The position numbers and the translations under genes are program-made. From the NCBI RefSeq assembly GCF_031457455.1, contig NZ_JAVDWU010000005.1, positions 248,001-312,000 on the forward strand: a DNA stretch of 64,000 nt, given 5' to 3'. How positions within the stretch are numbered: position 1 is the stretch's first letter; each line of letters opens with the position of its first letter. Below, in pieces: positions 33,508-41,877 of the stretch. The DNA comes from Hydrogenophaga palleronii_A. Lineage in GTDB: Bacteria; Pseudomonadota; Gammaproteobacteria; Burkholderiales; Burkholderiaceae_C. Under the pieces are notes generated by a model. The model was not told where the DNA came from. It did not search any database and was given only the letters and a program-made list of their open reading frames with translations.

Positions 33508-35174
33508 GCTTCAGCACCGCCTTCAATCCCCACACCGAAGCTGCCCAGCAGCGCCGCGCCGCCATGCTGGACCGCATCGCCGAACTGCGCGCGCTCGAAG
33601 ACCGTGCGGCCACGAAGTCGGCCCAATCAAAACCGGTGTTCGACAAGCGTGGCCAGTTGTTGCCGCGAGAGCGCATCGCGCTGCTGCTGGACCCTGGTGC
33701 CCGCTGGCTACCGCTGTGCACGATCGCTGGCTTCGGGCAGGACACGAAGGACCTTGACAAATCCGTCCCCGGCGGCGGGGTGGTGGCCGGCATCGGATTC
33801 ATCAGCGGCGTGCGCTGCATGGTGGTGGCCAGTGATTCGGGCATCGAGGCCGGCGCCATCCAGGCGCGCGGGCTCGAAAAGATCCTGCGCGTGCAGGAAC
33901 TGGCGCTGGACAACCAACTGCCGTTCGTGCACCTGGTGGAAAGCGCAGGCGCCAACCTCACCAAGTACAAGGTCGAAGGCTTCGTGCACGGCGGCGCGCT
34001 GTTCCGTAACCTGGCGCGGCATTCCGCGGCCGGCTTGCCGGTGATCACCGTGCAGCATGGGTCCGGCACGGCGGGCGGTGCCTACATGCCGGGCCTGAGT
34101 GATGTGGTGATCATGGTGCGCGGGCGATCAAGGGCCTTTCTGGCCGGGCCACCGTTGTTGATGGCGGCCACGGGCGAGGTGGCGAGCGAGGAAGAACTGG
34201 GTGGGGCCGAGATGCACACCAGTGTGTCTGGCCTGGGCGAGTACCTGGCCGAGGATGACCGCGAGGCGCTGGGCCTGGCGCGGCGGGTGGTGGCTACCCT
34301 CACCCCAACGCTCTCCCGCAAGCGGGAGTGGGAGCAGGACACACGGGTCAAGGAAGGGCATTCGCACCCTCTCCCGCGCGCGGGAGAGGGTGCCCGCGAA
34401 CCCTCCCTCCCCACTGAAGACCTGCTCGCCCTCATGCCCTCCCACCATCGCGAACCCGTGGACATGCGCGAAGTCATGGCCCGCATCGTCGATGGGTCGG
34501 ATCTGCTCGAATTCAAGCCTCTGTACGGCCCCGCCACGCTGTGCGTGCAGGCCCGCATCGGTGGCCATGCCGTTGGCCTCATCAGCAACAACGGCCCCAT
34601 CGACGTGGCCGGTGCCAACAAGGCCACGCATTTCATCCAGTGGATGTGCCAGCTCGGTCATCCCATCGTCTACCTGCAGAACACCACCGGCTACATGGTG
34701 GGCAAGGACAGCGAGCAGGGCGGGATGATCAAGCATGGCAGCAAGATGATCCAGGCGGTGACCGGCGCCACCGTGCCGCAAATCACCATCCAGTGCGGCG
34801 CTTCATTTGGTGCCGGCAACTACGGCATGTGCGGCCGCGGCTTCAACCCACGCTTCCTGTTCAGCTGGCCCAACGCCCGCACCGCCGTGATGGGAGGCGA
34901 ACAGGCCGCGCGCACCATGCGCATCGTGGCCGAAGCCGGCATGGCGCGCAAAGGCATCAAGCGCGACGAGGCACAAATGCAGCAGCAGTTCGACCAGATC
35001 GTCAATGTGTTCGAAAGCCAGGCCGATGCCTTCCACACCAGCGGCCTGGTGCTGGACGACGGCGTGATCGACCCGCGCGATACGCGCGCCGTGCTCGCGT
35101 TCTGCCTGGACACCTGTGCCGAAGCCGCACGACACCTGCCGCGACCGTTGCCATTCGGCGTGGCGCGCATGTAA
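33504..35174 (+). CDS. atuC: Acyl-CoA carboxylase carboxyltransferase subunit with in-frame REP insertion
   Basis: 556 residues, about 20 longer than the usual 535. Both carboxyltransferase halves are present: VESAGANLTKYKVEGFVHGGALFRNLARHSAAG and GSGTAGGAYMPG in the first, then GGMIKHGSKMIQAVTGA and QCGASFGAGNYGMCGRGF in the second. Residues about 265-298 (TLTPTLSRKRE... to ...PRAGEGAREP) are encoded by a REP-like palindromic element and lie in the linker between halves. Works with the biotin carboxylase downstream on geranyl-CoA or 3-methylcrotonyl-CoA; these cannot be separated by eye. Confidence 0.82.
   Translation: MSFSTAFNPHTEAAQQRRAAMLDRIAELRALEDRAATKSAQSKPVFDKRGQLLPRERIALLLDPGARWLPLCTIAGFGQDTKDLDKSVPGGGVVAGIGFISGVRCMVVASDSGIEAGAIQARGLEKILRVQELALDNQLPFVHLVESAGANLTKYKVEGFVHGGALFRNLARHSAAGLPVITVQHGSGTAGGAYMPGLSDVVIMVRGRSRAFLAGPPLLMAATGEVASEEELGGAEMHTSVSGLGEYLAEDDREALGLARRVVATLTPTLSRKREWEQDTRVKEGHSHPLPRAGEGAREPSLPTEDLLALMPSHHREPVDMREVMARIVDGSDLLEFKPLYGPATLCVQARIGGHAVGLISNNGPIDVAGANKATHFIQWMCQLGHPIVYLQNTTGYMVGKDSEQGGMIKHGSKMIQAVTGATVPQITIQCGASFGAGNYGMCGRGFNPRFLFSWPNARTAVMGGEQAARTMRIVAEAGMARKGIKRDEAQMQQQFDQIVNVFESQADAFHTSGLVLDDGVIDPRDTRAVLAFCLDTCAEAARHLPRPLPFGVARM
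34297..34396. repeat. REP-like palindromic element inside the carboxyltransferase gene
   Basis: About 100 bp beginning CCCTCACCCCAACGCTCTCC. First stem CTCTCCCGC-AA-GCGGGAG; second a perfect 24-bp palindrome at 34367-34390 centred on CGCGCG. The same element type occurs intergenically at 36379-36526. It keeps the reading frame open. Confidence 0.85.
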
Positions 35175-35196
35175 GAGAAAGCCCAGGAGACAAACC

Positions 35197-36369
35197 ATGC
35201 AGTTCACCCACGAACACCGCGAAATCCAGAAGACGCTCAAGCGCTACATCGACGAGCACATCAATCCCCATGTGGACGAGTGGGAGGCGGCCGAGATGAT
35301 GCCGGCCCATGAGATCTTCAAAGGCTTGGGCAAGCTTGGCTTGCTGGGCTTGACCAAGCCTGAGGCCCATGGCGGTGCCGGGCTCGATTATTCGTACGGC
35401 ATGGCCATGGCAGAAACGCTGGGCCACATCCACTGTGGTGGCGTGCCCATGGCCATCGGCGTGCAGACCGACATGGCCACGCCCGCGCTGGCCCGCTTTG
35501 GCAGCGAAGAGCTCAAGGCCCAGTTCCTGGCGCCTGCCGTCACCGGCGACGCCGTGGGCTGCATCGGCGTGAGTGAACCAGCCGCCGGCAGTGACGTGTC
35601 GGCCATCAAGAGCGTGGCCCGCAAGGACGGCGACGATTACGTGATCACCGGCCAGAAGATGTGGATCACCAACAGCCTGCAGGCCGACTGGATGTGCATG
35701 CTGGTCAACACCAGCGAGGGCCCCACGCACAAGAACAAGAGCCTGGTGATGGTGCCCATGCGCGAGAACGGCAAGCTCACCAAGGGCATCGAGGTGGCGC
35801 AGAAGATCCGCAAGATCGGCATGAACAGCAGCGACACCGGGCTGATCTATTTCGACGAAGTGCGCGTGCCCCAGCGCTACCGCATCGGTCAGGAGGGCGC
35901 CGGCTTCATTTACCAGATGCAGCAGTTCCAGGAAGAGCGCCTGTGGTGCGCCGCCAGCACGCTGCAAAGCCTCAGCAACTGCATCGAGTGGACGGTGGAG
36001 TGGGCGCAGGAACGCAAACTGTTCGGCGCCAGCCTGGCCGACCAGCAGTGGGTGCAGTTCAAGCTGGCCGAACTCAAGACCGAAATCGAATCCCTGCGGG
36101 CGCTGACTTACCTGGCATGTGAACGCTACATCGCCGGCGAAGACGTGACCGAATGGGCCACCATGGCCAAGCTCAAGGCTGGCCGCCTCAACCGCACCGT
36201 GCCAGACACCTGCCTGCAGTTCTGGGGGGGCATGGGCTTCACCTGGGAAAACAAGGTGTCCCGCATGTTCCGTGATGGGCGGCTGGCGTCGATTGGGGGT
36301 GGGGCGGATGAGGTGATGTTGGGGATATTGAGCAAGACCATGGGGATTGCGAAGAAGGTGCCACGATGA
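35197..36369 (+). CDS. atuD: Acyl-CoA dehydrogenase, AtuD (citronellyl-CoA dehydrogenase)-like
   Basis: 390-residue FAD enzyme. Motifs: GVSEPAAGSDVSAIKSVA, the FAD/substrate loop WITNSLQADWM, and the C-terminal IGGGADEVMLGIL. The YEGT position is GGG, so the catalytic base is probably the Glu in QEERLWCAAS, as in isovaleryl-CoA dehydrogenase. CGGVPMAIGVQTDMATPAL is typical of AtuD. RBS CAGGAGA. The ATGA after its last codons opens a 60-codon REP-derived ORF before the hydratase gene. Confidence 0.8.
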   Translation: MQFTHEHREIQKTLKRYIDEHINPHVDEWEAAEMMPAHEIFKGLGKLGLLGLTKPEAHGGAGLDYSYGMAMAETLGHIHCGGVPMAIGVQTDMATPALARFGSEELKAQFLAPAVTGDAVGCIGVSEPAAGSDVSAIKSVARKDGDDYVITGQKMWITNSLQADWMCMLVNTSEGPTHKNKSLVMVPMRENGKLTKGIEVAQKIRKIGMNSSDTGLIYFDEVRVPQRYRIGQEGAGFIYQMQQFQEERLWCAASTLQSLSNCIEWTVEWAQERKLFGASLADQQWVQFKLAELKTEIESLRALTYLACERYIAGEDVTEWATMAKLKAGRLNRTVPDTCLQFWGGMGFTWENKVSRMFRDGRLASIGGGADEVMLGILSKTMGIAKKVPR

Positions 36370-36378
36370 GTGCCTCGA

Positions 36379-36526
36379 CCCTCACCCCAATCCTCTCCCG
36401 CAAGCGGGAGAGGGAGAAGGGGCTGGAATCCTCTCGCACTGGCATCAGCACGATTTCCCATGTCACACAACCGAAGGCCCGTGCCTTGCTCCCTCTCCCG
36501 CTTGCGGGAGAGGGTAGGGGTGAGGG
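36379..36526. repeat. REP pair (BIME-like) between acyl-CoA dehydrogenase and hydratase
   Basis: 148-bp element framed by inverted ends (CCCTCACCCC... and ...GGGGTGAGGG). It carries two stems, CCTCTCCCGC-AA-GCGGGAGAGG (36392-36413) and the same stem with a TT loop (36491-36514), separated by unique sequence. It creates an open frame 36366-36548 (60 codons) overlapping both neighbouring genes by ATGA. Confidence 0.85.
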
Positions 36527-36544
36527 CGCCACAGGAGCCCAACC

Positions 36545-37342
36545 ATGACCCCACCCCTCACCATCGAACGCCAGGGCGACATCGAAACCTGGACGCTCAA
36601 CGACCCCGCCACGCGCAACGCCCTCTCCGACACCATGGTGCTGGGGCTCTTTGAAGCCTGTGTGCGCGCCAAAGCCGACGCCTCGTTGCGCGGCATCGTG
36701 CTCACCGGCGCAGGCGGTGCCTTCTGCGCCGGCGGCAGCCTGAGCAGCCTGGCGGGGGTCATTGGCCAGCCTCTGCCGCCTGGCGAGACCGACCCGCTGA
36801 TTGCCTTGAACCGCGCCTTTGGCGACGTGTTGCATGCCCTCACCGAGTTGCCACAGTGGCTGCTGTGCGCAGTGGACGGCCCGGCCATGGGGGGCGGATT
36901 TGGTCTGGTGTGTTGTGCCGACATCGTGGTGGCCACCGAGCGTGCCAGCTTCGGTACGCCTGAAGTCACCATCGGCCTGCCACCGGCACAGATCGCCCCC
37001 TTTGTCTGGCAGCGCCTGGGCGATGCCACTGCAAGGCACTGTCTTCTGGGTGGCCTGCGCTGGAGCGCCACCCAGGCACAAGCCGCTGGCCTGGTGAACC
37101 GGGTGGTGGATGACGACGCGCTCAACACCGCTGTGGCCGAAGCCGCGCAGGCATTGAGGCGTGCGGCGCCCGGTGCGGTGGCCGCGACCAAGCAATTGCT
37201 GCACCGCCTGCGCGACAAGATGCCCGATTTGCGAGACGAAGCAGCACGGGCCTTCGCCGCAGCCCTGCGCGGCCCGGAAGCGGCAGCCGGTCTGGAGTCG
37301 TTCGCCAAGAAGCGGCCAGCGCCCTGGATGGACCAGCCATGA
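36545..37342 (+). CDS. atuE: Enoyl-CoA hydratase/isomerase family, AtuE-like
   Basis: 265 residues, the length recalled for AtuE (isohexenylglutaconyl-CoA hydratase). Crotonase motifs: GAGGAFCAGGSL (first oxyanion loop), MGGGFGLVCCADIVVA (second) and FGTPEVTIGLPP with one catalytic Glu. The other Glu of classical hydratases (GGGCE) is replaced by GFG. Its stop overlaps an ATG of a truncated biotin-carboxylase-like start. Confidence 0.78.
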   Translation: MTPPLTIERQGDIETWTLNDPATRNALSDTMVLGLFEACVRAKADASLRGIVLTGAGGAFCAGGSLSSLAGVIGQPLPPGETDPLIALNRAFGDVLHALTELPQWLLCAVDGPAMGGGFGLVCCADIVVATERASFGTPEVTIGLPPAQIAPFVWQRLGDATARHCLLGGLRWSATQAQAAGLVNRVVDDDALNTAVAEAAQALRRAAPGAVAATKQLLHRLRDKMPDLRDEAARAFAAALRGPEAAAGLESFAKKRPAPWMDQP

Positions 37343-37464
37343 AACGCTTGCTGATCGCCAACCGCGGCGTTCGCGCCCTGGCGCGGGGGATCGCCCACAT
37401 GTGCGCACAGCGCATGTTCGGCGATCGCCAAATGGCCTGGCACGCGAAGCGTGCAGGGCGATGA
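37339..37464 (+). pseudogene. Duplicated, aborted start of biotin carboxylase gene
   Basis: A 41-codon ORF begins MKRLLIANRG, almost identical to the true start MKKLLIANRGE 140 bp downstream, with TGATCGCCAACCGCGGCG shared exactly. After ten codons it diverges into unrelated, arginine-rich sequence and stops at 37464. It overlaps the hydratase stop by ATGA, the position an intact biotin carboxylase gene would have. Looks like a partial tandem duplication or an insertion that rebuilt the start. Confidence 0.7.
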
Positions 37465-37478
37465 GCCGCGAGGTACTT

Positions 37479-39434
37479 ATGAAGAAACTGTTGATCGCCA
37501 ACCGCGGCGAAATCGCCCGCAGGGTGATCCGCACGGCGCATGCCATGGGCATCGAGACCGCGGCGGTGTTCAGCGAAGCCGACGCCCGGGCCCTTCATGT
37601 GCGCGAAGCCACCACCGCATTCGCACTCGGCGGCACCAGCTCGGCCGACTCTTACTTGCGCATCGACGGGCTGCTGGACGCTGCGCGCGTCACCGGTGCC
37701 GATTCGGTGCACCCCGGCTACGGCTTCCTCAGCGAGAACGCCGAATTCGCCCAGGCCGTGATCGACGCCGGTCTGACCTGGGTCGGCCCGTCACCGGCCG
37801 CCATCCGTGCGCTGGGCAGCAAGTCGGCCGCCAAGGCGCTGGCGCTGCAGCACGGCGTACCGGTCTTGCCGGGCTACTTTGGAGCCAACCAGAGCGACGC
37901 CACTTTCATGGCCGAGGCCGAACGCGTCGGCTTCCCCTTGATGGTGAAGGCCGTGGCCGGGGGCGGTGGGCGCGGCATGCGACTGGTGAAGCGCCTGGAG
38001 GATCTGCTCGCCGCTCTGAAGAGCGCGCGTTCCGAAGCGCTTGCCGGTTTTGGCCATGGCGACCTGTTGATCGAGCGCGCCGTGCTGCGCCCGCGCCATG
38101 TGGAGGTGCAGGTGTTCGCCGATGCACATGGCCATTGCGTGCACCTGGGCGAGCGCGACTGTTCGGTGCAGCGCCGCCATCAGAAGATTATCGAAGAAGC
38201 GCCCAGCCCGGCCGTGTCGCCTGTTCTGCGCGAAGAACTGGGTCGCTGCGCCGTGGCGCTGGCGCAGGCGGCGGGCTATGTGGGAGCGGGCACGGTGGAG
38301 TTCTTGCTTGAAGAAGCAGATGCCGTAGAAGCCACCACCCCAGCCCGCTTCTTTTTGATGGAAATGAACACACGGCTGCAGGTGGAGCACCCGGTGACCG
38401 AGATGCTCACCGGACTGGACCTGGTGGAGTGGCAGATTCGCGTTGCACGCGGCGAACCGCTGCCGCTCAGGCAAGACCAGATCACCTTCAACGGCCACGC
38501 CATCGAAGTGAGACTCTGCGCCGAAGATGAGCATTTCACTCCGCACACCGGCGCGGTGCAAGCCTTCCAGCCGCCGCCACTCATTCCAGGCCTGCGCTTT
38601 GACCACGCGCTGGAAACTGGCAGCGAAATCACACCCCACTACGACGCCATGCTGGGCAAGCTCATCGCCCACGCACCCACCCGCGCTGAAGCCATACAAC
38701 ATCTGGCTCACGCACTCGACGCGACCACCGTGCTAGGCCTGCCTACCAACCGCGCCTTTCTGGCGGCCTGCCTGCGCCACCCGGTGTTCGGGGCTGGCGA
38801 CGCTCGCATTCCCTTTCTCGCTGAACACGGCGACGCACTGCGCGAGCAGCTGCAACCCCCGCCCGAGGCGGTGCTGGCAGGGGTGCTTGCCGCCACCTTT
38901 CATGCGCTGATCCCCGCCACGGCCCTGCCATGCCCCTTTGCGCGCCCGCTGCGCTGGCAGCACGCCGGGCACACGCTGGAACTGGCGGTGCTGGAGCACG
39001 GGCAAGGCGTCCTGAGCGTGACGGCGGGCGAGCGCGTCGTTCAGGCGCGCGTGGCTCAAGGCAGCGTGAGCATCGACGGATGGGCATGGCGGGTGAATGC
39101 CGTGTCGCTCGGTGGCGACCTGGATGGGCATCATTGGCAGATTCAGGCCGGGGCATACACGCTGACGCTGCGCGATCTCAGCCACACGCCGCGCGAGCGC
39201 GAATGCGGTGCCGCTGCCGCGCGCGAGCTGCGCGCCCCCTTCAATGGCAAGCTCGTCGCCGTGCATGCGCAGGCCGGCGCCGACGTGCAGAAGGGTGCAG
39301 CGCTGTTCGTGATCGAGTCCATGAAGCTCGAACACCAGATCATTTCCCCCCGCGACGGGCGCGTTGATGCGGTGCCTGTGGCGTCTGGGCAGCAGGTCGC
39401 GCCCGGTCAGATCATCGTCACCTTTGAGAAATGA
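37479..39434 (+). CDS. atuF: Acyl-CoA carboxylase biotin-carboxylase/BCCP subunit, AtuF-like
   Basis: 651 residues. Biotin carboxylase N-domain MKKLLIANRGEIARRVIRTA; ATP-grasp VKAVAGGGGRGMR and EMNTRLQVEHPVTE; C-terminal biotinyl domain with ESMKLE (Lys616). ATG at 37479 has GAGG 6 bp upstream. The upstream frame remains open but its first part is shadow of the hydratase. Partner of the carboxyltransferase at 33504. MCC alpha is the alternative. Confidence 0.85.
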   Translation: MKKLLIANRGEIARRVIRTAHAMGIETAAVFSEADARALHVREATTAFALGGTSSADSYLRIDGLLDAARVTGADSVHPGYGFLSENAEFAQAVIDAGLTWVGPSPAAIRALGSKSAAKALALQHGVPVLPGYFGANQSDATFMAEAERVGFPLMVKAVAGGGGRGMRLVKRLEDLLAALKSARSEALAGFGHGDLLIERAVLRPRHVEVQVFADAHGHCVHLGERDCSVQRRHQKIIEEAPSPAVSPVLREELGRCAVALAQAAGYVGAGTVEFLLEEADAVEATTPARFFLMEMNTRLQVEHPVTEMLTGLDLVEWQIRVARGEPLPLRQDQITFNGHAIEVRLCAEDEHFTPHTGAVQAFQPPPLIPGLRFDHALETGSEITPHYDAMLGKLIAHAPTRAEAIQHLAHALDATTVLGLPTNRAFLAACLRHPVFGAGDARIPFLAEHGDALREQLQPPPEAVLAGVLAATFHALIPATALPCPFARPLRWQHAGHTLELAVLEHGQGVLSVTAGERVVQARVAQGSVSIDGWAWRVNAVSLGGDLDGHHWQIQAGAYTLTLRDLSHTPRERECGAAAARELRAPFNGKLVAVHAQAGADVQKGAALFVIESMKLEHQIISPRDGRVDAVPVASGQQVAPGQIIVTFEK

Positions 39435-39435
39435 G

Positions 39436-40599
39436 ATGACCGATCACCCCGACTTCACCCATGAAGACCGCACCGCACTCATTGACACGGTGAAGCGCTT
39501 CGCGCGCGAAGCCATCGCACCGAACGTGAGTGCATGGGACGAAGCCGGTGAGTTTCCTCGAACCCTGTACCCGCAGGCAGCTGAGCTGGGCCTGCTCGGC
39601 CTGGGCTACCCGGAAGCGCTGGGCGGCACGCCAGCTCCCTGGAGCGTGCGCAACGCCATGTCGCAAACGCTGGCCCGCTTCGGCGGGAGTGGCGGTCTCA
39701 TGGCCAGCCTGTTCAGCCACAACATCGGGCTGCCGCCCGTGCTGGCGCACGGCACGCCCGAGCTGCAGGGTGAAATCATCCCACCCGTGTTGCGCGGGGA
39801 GCAGATTGCGGCCCTCGGCATCACCGAATCCGGTGGCGGTTCCGATGTGGCTGCCTTGCGCACCACCGCGCGACGGGACGGCGACGATTTTGTGATCGAT
39901 GGCGAGAAGGTGTTCATCACCTCGGGCATGCGCTGTGACTGGATCACCCTCGCGGTCAGGACGGACCTGAACAGCAAGGGAGCCAGTGGCATCAGCATGA
40001 TCGCCGTGCCCTGCCATCTGCCCGGCATCTCGCGCACCAGGCTGCACAAGATGGGCTGGCTCTGCAGCGACACCGCCCACCTGCGATTCGACGGCGTGCG
40101 TGTGCCTGCGCGCTACCTGCTGGGCGAGGAGGGCAAGGGCTTTCGCATCATCATGGGCAACTTCAACGGCGAACGCCTGGCCATGTCTGCCATGGCACTG
40201 GGCTTCGCCGAAGCCTGCTTCGACGAGGCCCTGTCATGGGCACAACAACGCCAGACCTTTGGCGCTGCCCTGGTGGAACACCAAGTGATCCGCCACAAGC
40301 TCATGGACATGCAGATGCGCATCCGGTCCACCCAGGCCTGGGTGGACGAACTGGGTGCTCGTGCCGACGCGGGAGACACAGGGCCTGATTGGGTTGCAGG
40401 TGTGTGCCTGCTGAAAAACCACGCCACCCAGACCATGCAGTTCTGTGCCGATGCTGCCGTGCAGACCCTGGGCGGCATGGGCTACATGCGTGGCACCGTG
40501 AGCGAGCGGGTCTACCGCGAAGTGAAGGTGATGATGATCGGCGGCGGTGCCGAAGAGATCATGAAAGAACTCGCCGCCAGGCAGCTGGGCCTGGGCTGA
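39436..40599 (+). CDS. Second acyl-CoA dehydrogenase
   Basis: 387 residues; begins 1 bp after the biotin carboxylase stop. Motifs: GITESGGGSDVAALRTTA, FITSGMRCDWITLAVR and MMIGGGAEEIMKELA. As in the first dehydrogenase the catalytic Glu seems to be in the GNFNGERLAM helix. Only modestly similar to the AtuD-like enzyme, so not a recent duplicate. Probably oxidises a later or branched acyl-CoA in the same route. Confidence 0.85.
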   Translation: MTDHPDFTHEDRTALIDTVKRFAREAIAPNVSAWDEAGEFPRTLYPQAAELGLLGLGYPEALGGTPAPWSVRNAMSQTLARFGGSGGLMASLFSHNIGLPPVLAHGTPELQGEIIPPVLRGEQIAALGITESGGGSDVAALRTTARRDGDDFVIDGEKVFITSGMRCDWITLAVRTDLNSKGASGISMIAVPCHLPGISRTRLHKMGWLCSDTAHLRFDGVRVPARYLLGEEGKGFRIIMGNFNGERLAMSAMALGFAEACFDEALSWAQQRQTFGAALVEHQVIRHKLMDMQMRIRSTQAWVDELGARADAGDTGPDWVAGVCLLKNHATQTMQFCADAAVQTLGGMGYMRGTVSERVYREVKVMMIGGGAEEIMKELAARQLGLG

Positions 40600-40649
40600 G
40601 CCGCGACCTGACAGTCGCGTCGGCCCCGTCCCCCCACAATCAACCCACC

Positions 40650-41132
40650 ATGAGCAAAACCACCCCGCCTCCCGCCGAGTTCGAAGCCGAGTTCATCAAC
40701 GGCCTCAAGACCATCTTCGAAGAAAAGATTGTGTTCAACCAGGTCCTGGGCCTGAAGATCACCAGCCTGCTGCCCGACCGCGTTGCCGGGCGCATCGACA
40801 TGAAACACCAGCTGGTCGGCCACTACAGCCACAACCGTGTGCACGGTGGCGTCATCAGCGCCTGCCTCGACGCCATGGGCGGCCTGGCCTGCATGGCCGC
40901 CATCGGCGCGCGCCACATGGACGAAGCGCCCGAGCAACGCCTGCACCGCTTCGCCAAGCTCGGCACCATCGATCTGCGCATCGACTACCTGCGCCCTGGT
41001 ATCAGCGAGTACTTCGACCTGCACGCCGAAGTCATGCGCCTGGGTTCGCGCGTGGCCAGCACCCGCATGGAGTTCAGGGGGGCGGATGGAAAGCTGTTGT
41101 CTACCGGAGCGGGGGCTTACATCGTGTCGTGA
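40650..41132 (+). CDS. Hotdog-fold acyl-CoA thioesterase (YigI/PaaI-like)
   Basis: 160 residues. HNRVHGGVISACLDAMGGLACMAA is the conserved hotdog helix with its preceding turn; IDLRIDYLRPG and ASTRMEFRGADGKLLSTGAGAYI complete the fold. 50 bp after the dehydrogenase and probably the last gene of the operon. Would release CoA from stalled or excess acyl-CoA intermediates. Confidence 0.8.
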   Translation: MSKTTPPPAEFEAEFINGLKTIFEEKIVFNQVLGLKITSLLPDRVAGRIDMKHQLVGHYSHNRVHGGVISACLDAMGGLACMAAIGARHMDEAPEQRLHRFAKLGTIDLRIDYLRPGISEYFDLHAEVMRLGSRVASTRMEFRGADGKLLSTGAGAYIVS

Positions 41133-41215
41133 CGCCAGGAAAGAATTCGGCGGGGCGGCGGCTCACGCAATTGGCGCAGAATTCCTGCTTCTGCCCAGAG
41201 GGGGAGTCTATTCAA

Positions 41216-41764
41216 ATGAGTGTTTCAAACCGAGCCCAACTGTTGGATGCCATGCAAGACAAGCGGTTTGTGCGAGTGCATCGTCGCTTCGAAAGCACCC
41301 CCGTTCGGGGGTACGTGATGGACGTTGGGCCAAAGTTCTTTCTTTTTTGTTTGGTGAGTGATCGCCAGTGGTTCAACGGCTTTGAGTGCTTCCGCATAGC
41401 CGATGTAAAAGGCCTGAAGCACGATCCCTACGCTGATTTTTCAGAGGCTGCCTTGAAGCTTCGAGCTGAACGGAAGCCGAGAAAACCAAAGATATCGCTT
41501 CAGGGAAAGGAAGAGATGCTGCTGACAGCTGCACAGGCTTTTCCACTGGTGACGATTCACCGAGAGAAGGTAGACCCAGACGTGTGCCATATAGGCAAGG
41601 TGGTCTCAGTCAAAGCGAAGCGCGTGCGTTTTCTGCTCATCGGGCCGGACGCTCAATGGGATGAAAACCCCACTGACTTTTCTTTTCGAGAGATTACTCG
41701 CGTGAGCTTCGGCGGCGACTACGAAGACGCTCTTCACATCGTGGGTGGTTCGCCTTCGACCTAG
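41216..41764 (+). CDS. Unknown protein with internal duplication
   Basis: 182 residues; family not recognised. Two halves share a pattern: GYVMDVGPKFFLFCLVSDRQW...FRIADV (residues about 32-64) and GKVVSVKAKRVRFLLIGPDAQW...FREITRV (about 127-161), suggesting two small beta-barrel domains joined by a basic linker (AERKPRKPK). Lower GC and plainer codon use than its neighbours, hence likely acquired. Starts after GGGGGAG. Confidence 0.65.
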   Translation: MSVSNRAQLLDAMQDKRFVRVHRRFESTPVRGYVMDVGPKFFLFCLVSDRQWFNGFECFRIADVKGLKHDPYADFSEAALKLRAERKPRKPKISLQGKEEMLLTAAQAFPLVTIHREKVDPDVCHIGKVVSVKAKRVRFLLIGPDAQWDENPTDFSFREITRVSFGGDYEDALHIVGGSPST

Positions 41765-41877
41765 GCGGAGCTTTTTGCTCAGCGCTTGGCCGACAGCAGG
41801 TGGAATTCACTGCTTTATGGCTTGCGGCCGGGCTGCGCAGATGACTTTTGGCTAGAGTGTCACCGCTAGATCGCTTT

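Noticed and set aside
36366..36548. 60-codon ORF as a normal gene
   Set aside because: Its sequence is almost wholly REP-derived; recorded as a repeat and as a finding about coupling instead.
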